Below, piece by piece: positions 41,947-50,841 of a stretch of DNA of 64,000 nucleotides. The notes below the pieces were generated by a model that saw nothing but the letters and a program-made list of their open reading frames with translations, made no database searches and was not told the origin of the DNA. Position 1 is the first letter of the stretch. Each line of letters starts with the position of its first letter. The DNA lies in contig NZ_CP039252.1 in NCBI RefSeq assembly GCF_004795855.1, positions 3,658,001-3,722,000 of the forward strand. The letters are read 5' to 3'. The position numbers and the translations under genes are program-made. The DNA is from Hydrogenophaga sp. PAMC20947 (GTDB taxonomy: Bacteria; Pseudomonadota; Gammaproteobacteria; Burkholderiales; Burkholderiaceae_C).

Positions 41947-42651
41947 TTACGGCTGGCCCGGGTGCACCAGGTCCATAAAATCCCGCCAGGTGAGGCGCTC
42001 CACGCCCCGGCCCGTTGTCCGCAGGTTGTGGGCCATGGCGGCTCCCAGCACCTCCACCGGTATGCCCCGCGCGCTTTGCAGCCGGCCTTGCAGCACGAAG
42101 TTGAGCTTGGGCCAGACGGCCAAGGTGATGGCCTGGGCCAGCCCGTAGCGGTTGCTCGGCGTGAGGATCATGGACGGCTGGAACAGGCTGAGCCGCTCAA
42201 AGCCCAGCGCTACCAACGCGGCCTGGAGCTCGCCCTTGGTGCGCAGAAAAAAACTGCGCGACGCCGGGTCTGAGCCCAACGAGCCCAGCAGCTCAAAGTG
42301 CCTCACGCCGGCCTGCTTGCAGGCCGTGGCGAATGCCAGCACAGCGTCTTTGTCGATGCGCACGAACGCTTCGCGGCTGATCTTGCTGGGCTGCCCCACC
42401 CCCAGGGTGCAAATGGCGGAGTCATGCCCTGCCAACAGCGTTGCGTAGGCAGAGGGATCGGCAACATCCACCACGTGTTGGCTGAGGCGCGAATCCGCCG
42501 GCTGACTCACCAGGCCACGACCCAGGGTGGTCACCCGGACGCGCTCGGTGGAGGCCAGCAAGGCGCTCAGCGCCGCGCCACCCACGGCTCCGGTGGCGCC
42601 CAGCATGACCACCGAGCGCGCGTTGCGTGGGCTCGGGTCGGCGCTTTTCAC
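41947..42651 (-). CDS. NAD(P)-binding oxidoreductase (atypical SDR)
   Basis: The 234-residue protein starts with a Rossmann motif VVMLGATGAVGGAALSALL (GxxGxxG) and has no classical YxxxK; it resembles the NAD(P)H-binding group including HTATIP2/oxidoreductase-like proteins (ACKQAGVRHFELLGSLGSDP). GTG 42651 overlaps the stop of the upstream SDR gene as GTGA, so both are translated together. The role is unknown, but coupling and the shared TetR operator suggest one redox response or a detoxification function. Confidence 0.85.
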   Translation of the reverse strand: MKSADPSPRNARSVVMLGATGAVGGAALSALLASTERVRVTTLGRGLVSQPADSRLSQHVVDVADPSAYATLLAGHDSAICTLGVGQPSKISREAFVRIDKDAVLAFATACKQAGVRHFELLGSLGSDPASRSFFLRTKGELQAALVALGFERLSLFQPSMILTPSNRYGLAQAITLAVWPKLNFVLQGRLQSARGIPVEVLGAAMAHNLRTTGRGVERLTWRDFMDLVHPGQP

Positions 42652-43466
42652 AGTTTGTATTCCTGGATGGCCCAGTCACGGTAGGCTTCGTCCGACAACT
42701 GGGCGCGGCTGCCCGCCATTTCTTTGGCGTCGTCACCGGCCAGGTAACGGAATTGCGGCTTTCCATCGGTGGCGGCCGCGTAGATCACGGTGGCAATCTG
42801 TGCAGGGTCCGAGTAGTTTTGCCCGCGCGCGGGGTCCCTGAAAACGCTCATGGCGCCCTGCAGCGATGCGTCGTAGGCCGAGAGGCCAGGCTTTTGCATG
42901 AAGTCCAGCGAGCGGCCAGCGAAATCGGTGCGCACACCGCCCGGCTCCACCAGCTTGACCTGAATGCCCAGTGGTTGCAACTCCAGCGCCAGCGATTCAG
43001 AAATGCCTTCCAGGCCAAATTTGGTGCCGTGGTAAAGGGAATTGAACGGCAACGCGAGGCGACCACCGATCGACGTGACGTTGATGATCAGACCGCTGCT
43101 TCGGGCCCGGAAGTGCGGCAGGCAGGCTTGCATGGTGTACACCGGGCCAAACACGTTCGTCGCGAACTGGCGTTCCAGCTGAGCGGGTTCCACCGCTTCC
43201 ATGGGGCCCGCCAGGCCATAGCCTGCGTTGTTGAGCAACACGTCGATACCGCCAAACCGGTCGAGCGTGGCCTGGATTGCGGCTTCGATGCTGGCGCGAT
43301 CGGTCACGTCGAGGGGCAACACAGCCACGCGCTCCAGGCCTGCGAGGTCCTTGCCATCGGCGGGTTTGCGCATGGTGGCGGCGACATTCCAGCCAGCGGC
43401 CTGGAAATGCAGTGCGGTGGCGCGACCAATGCCGCTGGAGGCGCCTGTGATGAGGATGGTTTTCAT
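42648..43466 (-). CDS. Short-chain dehydrogenase, TetR-controlled
   Basis: The 272-residue classical SDR has TGASSGIG at 7-14, LLNNAG at 77-82, S132, and YHGTKFG with Y145 and K149. The arginine in ATMRKP after beta-2 favours NADP(H). The C-terminal part with GQNYSDPAQIATVIYAA resembles SDRs annotated as oxidoreductases active on retinol-like or quinone substrates. ATG 43466 is preceded by AAGGAAAA. First gene of a two-gene operon; a 26-bp operator copy lies about 80 bp upstream. Confidence 0.9.
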   Translation of the reverse strand: MKTILITGASSGIGRATALHFQAAGWNVAATMRKPADGKDLAGLERVAVLPLDVTDRASIEAAIQATLDRFGGIDVLLNNAGYGLAGPMEAVEPAQLERQFATNVFGPVYTMQACLPHFRARSSGLIINVTSIGGRLALPFNSLYHGTKFGLEGISESLALELQPLGIQVKLVEPGGVRTDFAGRSLDFMQKPGLSAYDASLQGAMSVFRDPARGQNYSDPAQIATVIYAAATDGKPQFRYLAGDDAKEMAGSRAQLSDEAYRDWAIQEYKL

Positions 43467-43544
43467 GATTTTCCTTGGGTTGCTGGGGTTGGGGCGCATC
43501 GGGCGTTTGCCTGGGTGCGCTTGCGAATGCTGGTCATCAAACGT

Positions 43545-43570
43545 TTTAAGTGAATATTAATTCGGTTAAA
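43545..43570. promoter_or_regulatory. TetR operator candidate, SDR promoter
   Basis: The 26 bp begin TTTAAGTGAATATT and end TCGGTTAAA, an imperfect palindrome (7 of 9 arm positions match). They match the operator at 44181-44206, read on the other strand, at 23 of 26 positions. Confidence 0.75.
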
Positions 43571-43598
43571 TACCAAAAAAATGGAGACGGGCCGGCCA

Positions 43599-44171
43599 TC
43601 AGGCTTTCATGGCATCCCAGCAGAGAATGAAGGCGGTGTTTCGCGTGGCGTCGTCGTCGGGCAGCCCTTGCTGCGCGATCAGCTTGGCGGTTTCCTGAAC
43701 AGTGCCCAGCAGGCATATCTGGTGGAATGGCACCGCTATCGGTTTCAGGAGCTCTTCGTCCTGCCCCTGCTGTACCAGCGCGACGAACACGGCGCTCAGG
43801 CGGGTGCCCAGCGTTCGGTTGTGTTCGCTCATGTATTCGGAGCTGGCGTACTGCTCCATGAACACCTGTTGCTCGGGCTGGCGCAGCCGCAGCGCCAGGA
43901 GAGCCAGCCAGATGCGGCGCATGCGCGCCTTCACGGGCTGACTGTTTTCGTCCGCCCCCATGAGTTGGGCCACGGCAGCCGTCTTGGCCCGCTCGTACAG
44001 CGCATCCAGCAGTGCCTGCTTGTTTGGGAAGTAGACGTAGAGCGTGCTGGTGGCCACACCCGCCCGCCGGGCGATCTCCGCCAGCGTCAGGGCACGCATG
44101 CCGCGTTCGTGCACGCACAGGTAGGTCGCCTGGGCAATGGCTTCGAGTTTTTGATCGTCTTTGGGTTTCAC
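43599..44171 (-). CDS. TetR-family transcriptional regulator
   Basis: The 190-residue protein has a TetR helix-turn-helix (TLAEIARRAGVATSTLYVYFPNKQALLDALYE) at about residues 29-58 and an all-helical ligand domain. It is upstream of the SDR operon on the same strand. Matching 26-bp inverted repeats before its own gene and before the SDR gene indicate autoregulation and repression of the SDR pair, lifted by a ligand that may be the SDR substrate. The ligand is not known. Confidence 0.92.
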   Translation of the reverse strand: MKPKDDQKLEAIAQATYLCVHERGMRALTLAEIARRAGVATSTLYVYFPNKQALLDALYERAKTAAVAQLMGADENSQPVKARMRRIWLALLALRLRQPEQQVFMEQYASSEYMSEHNRTLGTRLSAVFVALVQQGQDEELLKPIAVPFHQICLLGTVQETAKLIAQQGLPDDDATRNTAFILCWDAMKA

Positions 44172-44180
44172 GGACGCGAG

Positions 44181-44206
44181 TTTAACCGATTTTATATTCG
44201 CTTAAA
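44181..44206. promoter_or_regulatory. TetR operator candidate, own promoter
   Basis: Begins TTTAACCGATTTT and ends TTCGCTTAAA, immediately upstream of the TetR start codon at 44171. Arms match at 8 of 9 positions. The rest of the gap to parB (44207-44421) shows no gene. Confidence 0.75.
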
Positions 44207-44421
44207 AGGCCATGCTCGGTACCGTCCGCTGAAGGGTGGGTGTCTTCTCCGTTCTGATGGTTCGAAGTTTGCATGCCCTCACCCGACAACGCGGCAAGCC
44301 ATACCCGAAACCCGGCGCCCAACGCCAAGGCGGCCCAAGATGAGCGTGGCATGCAATGCACATGCACGGGCAGACGCGGCAACCGCCCAGCGCACACCTC
44401 GGAATGGGCCGCTCAGGCGGC

Positions 44422-45348
44422 TTACTTCCTGAGCTTGTCGATCAGACCATTGAGCTCGTCGAGGGAGCCAAACTGGATCGCCAATTCACCCATTTCCTCA
44501 AAACGCCCGTGGCGCTTGACGCGCTTTTTCACGCGCACTTCAACATCGGCGGTGAGCAGGTCGGAGAGTTCTTCTTCCACGCGCTTGATGTCGCGTGACT
44601 TCTCTTTCTTGAGCGTCTGAGGTGCCAGCGCGAACTCGGCGCTCAGCTTCTTCACCAGACTTTCGGCCTCGCGCACCGACATCTTCTTGGAGGCAATCTG
44701 GGTGCCTGCCGTGATCTGGGTGGCTCTGTCCAGCGTGAGCAAGGCTCGGGCATGGCCCATGTCCAGATCTCCCGCCATCAGCATGGTCTGCACTGGCTCA
44801 GCCAGCTGCAGCAAGCGCAGCAAATTGCTGGCCGCGCTGCGCGAGCGCCCTACCGCCTGAGCCGCCTGTTCGTGGGTGAGCCCAAACTCTTTCACCAGGC
44901 GTTGCAAGCCCTGGGCTTCCTCCAGCGGATTCAGGTCTTCGCGCTGCATGTTCTCGATCAGCGCCATGGCCGCGGCGGTTTCGTCGGGCACATCGCGAAC
45001 CAACACGGGAACGCTCGCCAGCCCAGCCAATTTGGACGCCCGGAAACGCCGCTCACCCGCGATGATTTCGTACTTGCCCGCGTTGTCGCCACTGGTGAGC
45101 TGGCGCACCAGAATCGGCTGCATCACGCCTTGCAACTTGATGGACTCGGCCAGCTCATACAACGCGCCCTCGTCCATATGGGTTCGCGGCTGGTACTGGC
45201 CCGCCACCAGCTCGGTCAGGGGCAGGCTGGACGGCAACTGGGCAACACGCCCATTTTCCTGCGCATCGGGCGAAGCGGCGTCCACCACTTTGGGACCCAG
45301 CAGGGCTTCGAGTCCACGGCCGAGGCCTTTGGGTTTTTTGGTTGCCAT
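44422..45348 (-). CDS. parB: Chromosome partitioning protein ParB
   Basis: The 308-residue protein has the N-terminal ParA-interacting segment (KGLGRGLEALLG), the CTP-binding/NTPase motifs YQPRTHMDEGAL and GERRFRAS, the parS-binding helix-turn-helix (GLTHEQAAQAVGRSRSAASNLLRLLQL) and a C-terminal dimerisation domain. ParB loads onto parS, slides by CTP switching and organises origin segregation with ParA. ATG 45348 is two bases after the hydrolase stop. Consensus parS sites lie nearby, as expected. Confidence 0.97.
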   Translation of the reverse strand: MATKKPKGLGRGLEALLGPKVVDAASPDAQENGRVAQLPSSLPLTELVAGQYQPRTHMDEGALYELAESIKLQGVMQPILVRQLTSGDNAGKYEIIAGERRFRASKLAGLASVPVLVRDVPDETAAAMALIENMQREDLNPLEEAQGLQRLVKEFGLTHEQAAQAVGRSRSAASNLLRLLQLAEPVQTMLMAGDLDMGHARALLTLDRATQITAGTQIASKKMSVREAESLVKKLSAEFALAPQTLKKEKSRDIKRVEEELSDLLTADVEVRVKKRVKRHGRFEEMGELAIQFGSLDELNGLIDKLRK

Positions 45349-45350
45349 GG

Positions 45351-45899
45351 TCAGATTGCTTTCAGATCAACAAATTGAAGGAATTTCTCATGGCCTTGCG
45401 GCCAGTCTCCAAGCCCCGTCCCGGCATTGATGTGCCCCGCGTGACCCAGATCCCAAAAGTCCGAACCCCAGGCCAGTGCCATCGCCTGCACGCGCTCAAA
45501 GGGGCAATACGGGTCGTCTTGGCTGCCCACCAGCAAGCTGGGAAACGGCAGCGGCGCCATGGGAATGGGTGACCAGCTGGGCAGTATGTCGCGCAGCGCG
45601 TCGCGCTCGGCATCACCAGGAGCCACCAGAAAAGCCGCTTTGACACGGTGGGTGTTCTTTGAGTGCGAGGCCCAGGCGGCGGTGAGGATGCAGCCCAAGC
45701 TGTGCGCCACCAGCACAACAGGCTCATCGGCGTCGAGAATCACCTCTTCCAGCCGTGCCATCCAGTCACCTCGCTTGGGTGTCATCCAGTCGTGCTGTTC
45801 GACGCGGTGGTAGCCATACACGGCCTCCCAGTGGCTTTGCCAATGGTCGGGAGTGCTGTTTTGCCAGCCTGGGAGCAAGAGCGTGCTGGAAGGTTTCAC
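45351..45899 (-). CDS. RBBP9/YdeN-type serine hydrolase between parA and parB
   Basis: The roughly 182-residue alpha/beta hydrolase starts PSSTLLLPGWQNSTPDHWQSHWE, has nucleophile AHSLG, GSQDDPYCP carrying the acid and LGHAGHIN carrying the histidine, the pattern of the small RBBP9/YdeN family. The start is uncertain: GTG 45899 lies inside a parS-like site, and TTG 45908 is in frame three codons earlier; neither has a clear ribosome binding site. It follows parA by 22 bp and precedes parB by 2 bp, so it is embedded in the partition operon. Substrate and any partition role are unknown. Confidence 0.85.
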   Translation of the reverse strand: MKPSSTLLLPGWQNSTPDHWQSHWEAVYGYHRVEQHDWMTPKRGDWMARLEEVILDADEPVVLVAHSLGCILTAAWASHSKNTHRVKAAFLVAPGDAERDALRDILPSWSPIPMAPLPFPSLLVGSQDDPYCPFERVQAMALAWGSDFWDLGHAGHINAGTGLGDWPQGHEKFLQFVDLKAI

Positions 45900-45907
45900 G
45901 TGGAACA
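45892..45907. other. parS: parS-like site 1
   Basis: GGTTTCACGTGGAACA differs slightly from the consensus TGTTTCACGTGAAACA and overlaps the start of the hydrolase gene between parA and parB. Confidence 0.75.
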
Positions 45908-45921
45908 ATGGGTTCAATCGA

Positions 45922-46692
45922 TCACATGGACTTGATGCGTTCAACCATTTCCTGGGCGAAGGCGACAAAGGCCTGGCTGCCTCGGGCATTGGGGTCAAAC
46001 ACCACGCCGGGCAGCCCATAGCTGGGCGCTTCGGCCAGGCGCACATTGCGAGGAATCACACTCTCAAACACTTTGTCGCCAAAGTGGGTTTTGAGCTGAT
46101 CGCTGACCTGCTGCTGCAGGGTGATGCGGGGATCAAACATGACACGCAGCAGACCGATGATCTGCAGATCGCGGTTGAGGTTGGCATGCACCTGCTTGAT
46201 GGTGTTGACCAGATCGGTGAGCCCTTCCAGTGCGAAATACTCACACTGCATGGGCACGATCACGCCGTGGGCGGCGCACAAGCCATTGAGCGTGAGCATG
46301 CTGAGCGACGGCGGGCAATCGATCAGGACAAAGTCATAGTCGCCATCCACCGCAGCCAGCGCGGTTTTCAGGCGCTTGTCTCGGCGGTCCAGCTCCACCA
46401 GCTCCACCTCGGCGCCCGCCAGCTCGCGATTGGCCCCAAGCACGTGGTAGCCACAAGGCTCGGCGTAGATCGTGGCCTCACTCACTGTGGCCGACTCCAG
46501 CAACACGTCGTAGACCGACAAGGCCATGGCGCGCTTGTCCACGCCCGAACCCATGGTGGCGTTGCCCTGGGGGTCCAGGTCCACCATGAGCACGCGTTGC
46601 CCTACTTTGGCCAAACCAGCGGCCAGGTTGACGGTGGTGGTGGTCTTGCCCACCCCGCCCTTTTGGTTCGCCACGCAAAAAATCTTAGCCAT
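45922..46692 (-). CDS. parA: Chromosome partitioning ATPase ParA
   Basis: The 256-residue ATPase has the deviant Walker A KGGVGKTTT at 11-19 with the signature lysine K11, switch I DLDPQGNAT and switch II LIDCPPSLSML. It lacks an N-terminal DNA-binding extension, so it is the chromosomal type (Soj). ATP-dependent binding to nucleoid DNA and ParB-stimulated hydrolysis move origin copies apart. It lies 15 bp after the LysE-type gene and 22 bp before the hydrolase. Confidence 0.97.
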   Translation of the reverse strand: MAKIFCVANQKGGVGKTTTTVNLAAGLAKVGQRVLMVDLDPQGNATMGSGVDKRAMALSVYDVLLESATVSEATIYAEPCGYHVLGANRELAGAEVELVELDRRDKRLKTALAAVDGDYDFVLIDCPPSLSMLTLNGLCAAHGVIVPMQCEYFALEGLTDLVNTIKQVHANLNRDLQIIGLLRVMFDPRITLQQQVSDQLKTHFGDKVFESVIPRNVRLAEAPSYGLPGVVFDPNARGSQAFVAFAQEMVERIKSM

Positions 46693-46707
46693 GTGCGGTC
46701 TCGATGG

Positions 46708-47322
46708 TTATTTGGACAAGGCCAGCTTCACGCCGAAGCCAATCAGGAAAACACCCGCCAACTTGTTCAGCGTGCGGGAAATGACAGGGTTGGCGCGCAT
46801 GCGCTCAGCCAGAAAGTGGGTCAACAAGGTCGCCCCCAATCCGTACAAAAATGTGAGCGCTGCCACGGTGATCGCCATGGCGCCGAAGGTCAGCAATCCC
46901 TGATGGCGGACGGGATCCACAAACAGCGGAAAAAACGCCATGTAAAAAACGATGGCCTTGGGGTTCAGCAGGGTGATGGTCAGCGCCTGCTGGAAAAAGT
47001 GGTGAGGCTTGATGTTGAGCACCGGCTGGCCGCCTGGCCTGGCCATCAGCATCTTGAAGCCCAGCCAGGCCAGGTACGCTGCGCCCAGCCACTGCACCAG
47101 ATGAAATGCGGCGGGATAGGTCGCCAGCAAGGCCGCCACACCCGCCACGGCCATCCACATCAAGACCTGGTCCCCAGCGATCACGCCCATGGTCGCAGCC
47201 ATACCGCCGCGCAATCCGCCCTTGCTCGTCGAGGTGATGAGCGCCAGGTTGCCAGGACCGGGAATGGCCAAAAAAAGAACGATGGCAGCCACAAATGCGC
47301 CGTAGTCTGCGATGCCGAACAT
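46708..47322 (-). CDS. LysE/RhtB-type amino acid exporter
   Basis: The 204-residue protein has about six helices and the LysE motif PGPGNLALITSTSKGGLRGG near residues 21-40, plus NPKAIVFYMAFFPLF. Such proteins export amino acids such as lysine, homoserine or threonine, or their analogues. It sits between rsmG and parA in the same direction. A functional tie to partition is not known; the arrangement may be only co-transcription. Confidence 0.9.
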   Translation of the reverse strand: MFGIADYGAFVAAIVLFLAIPGPGNLALITSTSKGGLRGGMAATMGVIAGDQVLMWMAVAGVAALLATYPAAFHLVQWLGAAYLAWLGFKMLMARPGGQPVLNIKPHHFFQQALTITLLNPKAIVFYMAFFPLFVDPVRHQGLLTFGAMAITVAALTFLYGLGATLLTHFLAERMRANPVISRTLNKLAGVFLIGFGVKLALSK

Positions 47323-47422
47323 GGGTAAAACTCTCCGGGGTGAGCGCCGAGTTTACGTGAGGCGCCCTGCATTGGCGCCATGGTCGGCTTCCTTCGCAAC
47401 GTTTCCGCCCGGAAACAACAAA

Positions 47423-48085
47423 TCAGCCGACGGCTGGACGCATCCAGATGATGCAGCGCTCGGCGTCCAGACCCGGCACTTGCAGCTGTTCCACGTGAAA
47501 CACAGCCACATCGGCGGGCAAAGACTTCAGCTCTTCTGTCGGGTGTTTGCCCTTCATGGCCATCCACACAGCACCCGTCTTGAGCGCAGCACGCGACCAA
47601 CCCGTGAAGTCGGGCAGCGAAGCAAAGGCCCGGGAACAGACCACGTCAAAGCCCCCGCCCTGCTCCGCCTTGAGAGACTCCACGCGGGCGTGCACGCCAC
47701 GCAGATTGGGTAGGCCCATCGTGGCCGCAGCCTGCTGCACAAAAGCAGCCTTCTTGCCCACCGTGTCCACGCAGCTCACATCGATCTGAGGGCACACAAT
47801 AGCGATCACCACGCCGGGCAAGCCACCACCCGAACCCACATCGAGCAGGCGAACCCGACCACTCAACTCCGCATTGGCAATTTCGCGCCGCAAGGGCCCT
47901 ATGGCTGCCAAGCTGTCGAGCAGGTGGTGCGTCAGCATCTCAGCCGGGTCGCGCACCGCCGTGAGGTTGTAGACCTTGTTCCACTTTTGCAGCAGCGCCA
48001 GGTAATCGAGCAATTGCGACACCTGAGCATCGCTCAAAGGCAAGTCCAGTGACCGCAGGCCTGCCGTCAGCACATCCCGGCTCAT
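47423..48085 (-). CDS. rsmG: 16S rRNA (guanine527-N7)-methyltransferase
   Basis: The 220-residue RsmG (GidB) makes m7G527 in 16S rRNA; loss gives low-level streptomycin resistance. The SAM-binding loop [17 protein letters not shown] starts at residue 79 and [10 protein letters not shown] contributes to the active site. Its start overlaps the mnmG stop as ATGA. A parS consensus (47487-47502) lies inside the 3' part of the gene and contributes FHVE to the protein. Confidence 0.96.
   Translation of the reverse strand: MSRDVLTAGLRSLDLPLSDAQVSQLLDYLALLQKWNKVYNLTAVRDPAEMLTHHLLDSLAAIGPLRREIANAELSGRVRLLDVGSGGGLPGVVIAIVCPQIDVSCVDTVGKKAAFVQQAAATMGLPNLRGVHARVESLKAEQGGGFDVVCSRAFASLPDFTGWSRAALKTGAVWMAMKGKHPTEELKSLPADVAVFHVEQLQVPGLDAERCIIWMRPAVG
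47487..47502. other. parS: parS site 2 (in rsmG)
   Basis: TGTTCCACGTGAAACA fits the parS consensus TGTTNCACGTGAAACA exactly. Confidence 0.9.
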
Positions 48086-50064
48086 GCTGCGGATACGTTT
48101 TCAGCAGCGGCACCCTGGACGGCGGCAAACCCCTTGAAGCCACCTTTCTTCAGGTGGACCAGCAACAGGGAGATGCTGGCCGGCGTGATGCCAGAGATGC
48201 GCGCAGCCTGCCCCAGCGTCTCCGGGCGGTGCTTGGCCAGCTTTTGCCGGGCCTCAAACGACAAAGCCGCGACTTGCAAGTAATCCAGATCCACCGGAAG
48301 CTTGAGCCCTTCGTAGTGAACCGAGCGCTCGACCTCAGACTTCTGCCGCTCGATGTAGCCCGCGTATTTGGCCGCGATCTCCACCTGCTCCACAACAGCG
48401 TCGTGCAGGTCGCCCAAGGTTTCACGTGAAACATCTGAGTGCACGTGCTGCCGGTCGTTCATGGCCATGAGCGCGTCGTAGTGCACACCAGGCCGACGCA
48501 GCAAATCAAACAGGTTGTGCTCATGCTCAATGGCTTTACCCAGGACCCGTTCACTTTCCACAGGGGGCAGATTGCGCGGATTCACCCAGGTGGCTTTGAG
48601 CCGCTCTGTCTCACGTGAAACGGCATCGCGCTTGCGGCTGAAGGCCTCCCAGCGCGCATCGTCCACCAGGCCCATCTGGCGCCCTGCTTCGGTGAGGCGC
48701 ATGTCGGCGTTGTCTTCGCGCAGCTGCAGGCGGAACTCCGCCCGGCTGGTGAACATGCGGTAGGGCTCGGTGACGCCCTGCGTCACCAAATCATCCACCA
48801 ATACCCCAAGGTAAGCCTCGTCCCGGCGCGGCAGCCACGCGGCTTCACCCCGGCACTGCAGCGCGGCATTGAGCCCGGCAAACAAACCCTGGGCCGCGGC
48901 CTCTTCGTAGCCGGTCGTGCCATTGATCTGCCCTGCAAAGAACAAACCCTGAATCTGACGGGTCTCGAAACTGTTCTTGAGCGAACGCGGGTCGAAGTAA
49001 TCGTATTCGATCGCATAGCCCGGGCGCAAGATGTGGGCGTTTTCCATGCCTGCCATGCTGCGCACCAAATCGTACTGGATATCGAAAGGCAGACTGGTGG
49101 AGATCCCGTTGGGATAAACCTCGTGGGTGGTCAGCCCTTCCGGCTCCAGAAAAATCTGGTGGCTGTCTTTGTCCGCGAAGCGGTTGACCTTGTCTTCCAC
49201 GCTTGGGCAATAACGCGGGCCCACGCCTTCTATCTTCCCCGTGAACATGGGGCTGCGGTCAAAGCCGGAACGGATGATCTCGTGGGTGCGCTCATTGGTG
49301 TGGGTGATCCAGCAGGGCACTTGCTGCGGATGGGCAATGGCGCCCCCCATGAAACTGAACACGGGCACAGGCAGGTGGGCGTTCATGCCGCCGGGAACGC
49401 CATCCCCTGGCTGAACCGTGCACTTGGAATAGTCGATGCTGCGCCCGTCAATGCGGGGTGGTGTGCCCGTTTTCAGGCGGGCCTGCGGCAAGTTCAGCTC
49501 TTTCAGCCGAGCCGACAGGCTCACGGCCGGCGGATCGCCCGCCCGGCCAGCCGCGTAGTTGCTCAGACCCACATGGATCTTGCCATCCAGGAAAGTGCCC
49601 GCGGTCAGAACCACGGTGCGGCCGCGAAACTGGATACCGACCTGGGTCACGGCACCGACCACCCGATCGCCCTCGATCATCAGATCGTCCACAGCCTGCT
49701 GGAACAGCCAGAGGTTGGGCTGGTTTTCCAGCATGCGGCGGATGGCCGCCTTGTAGAGAATTCGGTCGGCCTGGGCCCGCGTGGCACGTACCGCCGGGCC
49801 CTTGGAGCTGTTGAGAATGCGAAACTGGATGCCGCCCTCGTCGGTGGCGAGCGCCATGGCGCCGCCCAACGCGTCAATCTCTTTCACCAGATGGCCCTTG
49901 CCAATGCCGCCGATGCTGGGGTTGCAGCTCATCTGCCCGAGCGTCTCGATGTTGTGGGTGAGCAGCAGCGTCTTGCTGCCCATGCGCGCGGCGGCGAGCG
50001 CGGCCTCGGTGCCGGCGTGGCCACCGCCAACGACGATCACATCAAATTCCTGGGGGTACAACAT
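48082..50064 (-). CDS. mnmG: tRNA uridine 5-carboxymethylaminomethyl modification enzyme
   Basis: The 660-residue GidA/MnmG uses FAD, methylene-tetrahydrofolate and MnmE to install the cmnm5 group on U34 of certain tRNAs. The FAD loop [19 protein letters not shown] begins at residue 11, [22 protein letters not shown] is the second signature, and the C-terminal helical domain ends with [21 protein letters not shown]. Length is normal. Two parS-like sites in its coding region each encode the peptide VSRET. ATG 50064 fits homologues; the longer frame upstream does not. Confidence 0.97.
   Translation of the reverse strand: MLYPQEFDVIVVGGGHAGTEAALAAARMGSKTLLLTHNIETLGQMSCNPSIGGIGKGHLVKEIDALGGAMALATDEGGIQFRILNSSKGPAVRATRAQADRILYKAAIRRMLENQPNLWLFQQAVDDLMIEGDRVVGAVTQVGIQFRGRTVVLTAGTFLDGKIHVGLSNYAAGRAGDPPAVSLSARLKELNLPQARLKTGTPPRIDGRSIDYSKCTVQPGDGVPGGMNAHLPVPVFSFMGGAIAHPQQVPCWITHTNERTHEIIRSGFDRSPMFTGKIEGVGPRYCPSVEDKVNRFADKDSHQIFLEPEGLTTHEVYPNGISTSLPFDIQYDLVRSMAGMENAHILRPGYAIEYDYFDPRSLKNSFETRQIQGLFFAGQINGTTGYEEAAAQGLFAGLNAALQCRGEAAWLPRRDEAYLGVLVDDLVTQGVTEPYRMFTSRAEFRLQLREDNADMRLTEAGRQMGLVDDARWEAFSRKRDAVSRETERLKATWVNPRNLPPVESERVLGKAIEHEHNLFDLLRRPGVHYDALMAMNDRQHVHSDVSRETLGDLHDAVVEQVEIAAKYAGYIERQKSEVERSVHYEGLKLPVDLDYLQVAALSFEARQKLAKHRPETLGQAARISGITPASISLLLVHLKKGGFKGFAAVQGAAAENVSAA
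48418..48433. other. parS: parS site 3 (in mnmG)
   Basis: GGTTTCACGTGAAACA has a complete TTTCACGTGAAA core and encodes VSRET on the minus strand. Confidence 0.88.
48607..48622. other. parS: parS-like site 4 (in mnmG)
   Basis: TGTCTCACGTGAAACG has two or three deviations from consensus, keeps CACGTG and GAAAC, and again encodes VSRET in the same frame. Confidence 0.65.
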
Positions 50065-50127
50065 GGTGAAAACTCCAGGGCACACACTGGCCGTTGTGCC
50101 CGACAAACGAGAGAAAGGATTCAAGGG

Positions 50128-50143
50128 TGTTTCACGTGAAACA
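50128..50143. other. parS: parS site 5 (mnmG leader)
   Basis: TGTTTCACGTGAAACA is a perfect consensus palindrome, 64 bp upstream of the mnmG start codon. Confidence 0.95.
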
Positions 50144-50247
50144 CACCTCGCCAAGGCTTGACCGGGCCCGGCTGGAGACCGCTGATTGTCCCACCTTTGC
50201 CCGCGGCCTGCCCAGTGAAGCGCCGGCACATCACCGACAATGCCACC

Positions 50248-50841
50248 ATGAACACCCCCATTCCTACCCTCGTCTTTGCGGGCAGCACCCGCGCCCAATC
50301 CTGGAACCGCCAACTCGCTGGCGCCGTGGCAACCATGGCCACCGCCGAGGGCGCACAAGTCACCCACCTGGAGCTGGCCGGCTTCGACGTGCCGCTCTAC
50401 AACGCCGATCTCGAAGCCAAGGGCACACCGCGCGACGTGGTGCGCCTGAAAGAGATCTTCCACGCCCACCCCGCCTGGCTGATTTGCTCACCCGAATACA
50501 ACGGCAGCTACACCGCCTTGCTGAAAAACACCCTCGACTGGGTATCCAGCCCCATCAAGGGCGACCCCGAGTGGAGCAACGGCACCAAGGCTTTCACTGG
50601 CAAAGTGGTCGGCCTGCTGTCGGCCTCACCCGGCGCGCTCGGGGGCTTGCGCAGCCTGAGCCACCTCACGCCTCTGATGCTGAACCTGCAATGCTGGGTC
50701 GCACCCAAGCAGTTCGCCCTTTCAAAAGCGCACGAAGCATTCGACCCCGATGGCCAGCTCTCCACCGACGCAGCACGCGCCGGCGCGAAAAGCGTGGTCG
50801 ATCAGGTGCTGTGGGCCACGAAGCAGTTTCAGAAAGCCTGA
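50248..50841 (+). CDS. NAD(P)H-dependent FMN reductase
   Basis: The 197-residue flavodoxin-like protein has the phosphate loop [15 protein letters not shown] at residues 10-24 and the flavin contact [20 protein letters not shown], the signature of the FMN_red/ArsH/ChrR group. It could reduce FMN, quinones or chromate. ATG 50248 has no strong Shine-Dalgarno sequence. It is divergent from mnmG and its stop overlaps the next start as TGATG. Confidence 0.92.
   Translation: MNTPIPTLVFAGSTRAQSWNRQLAGAVATMATAEGAQVTHLELAGFDVPLYNADLEAKGTPRDVVRLKEIFHAHPAWLICSPEYNGSYTALLKNTLDWVSSPIKGDPEWSNGTKAFTGKVVGLLSASPGALGGLRSLSHLTPLMLNLQCWVAPKQFALSKAHEAFDPDGQLSTDAARAGAKSVVDQVLWATKQFQKA

Noticed and set aside
46708..47322. 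LysE-type gene as the ArgP-controlled exporter argO
   Set aside because: It is 32 kb from argP and embedded in the rsmG-parA unit; no ArgP link is visible.
50065..50247. Replication origin beside mnmG
   Set aside because: No DnaA-box cluster, no strongly AT-rich unwinding region and no dnaA gene are seen; only one parS lies here.
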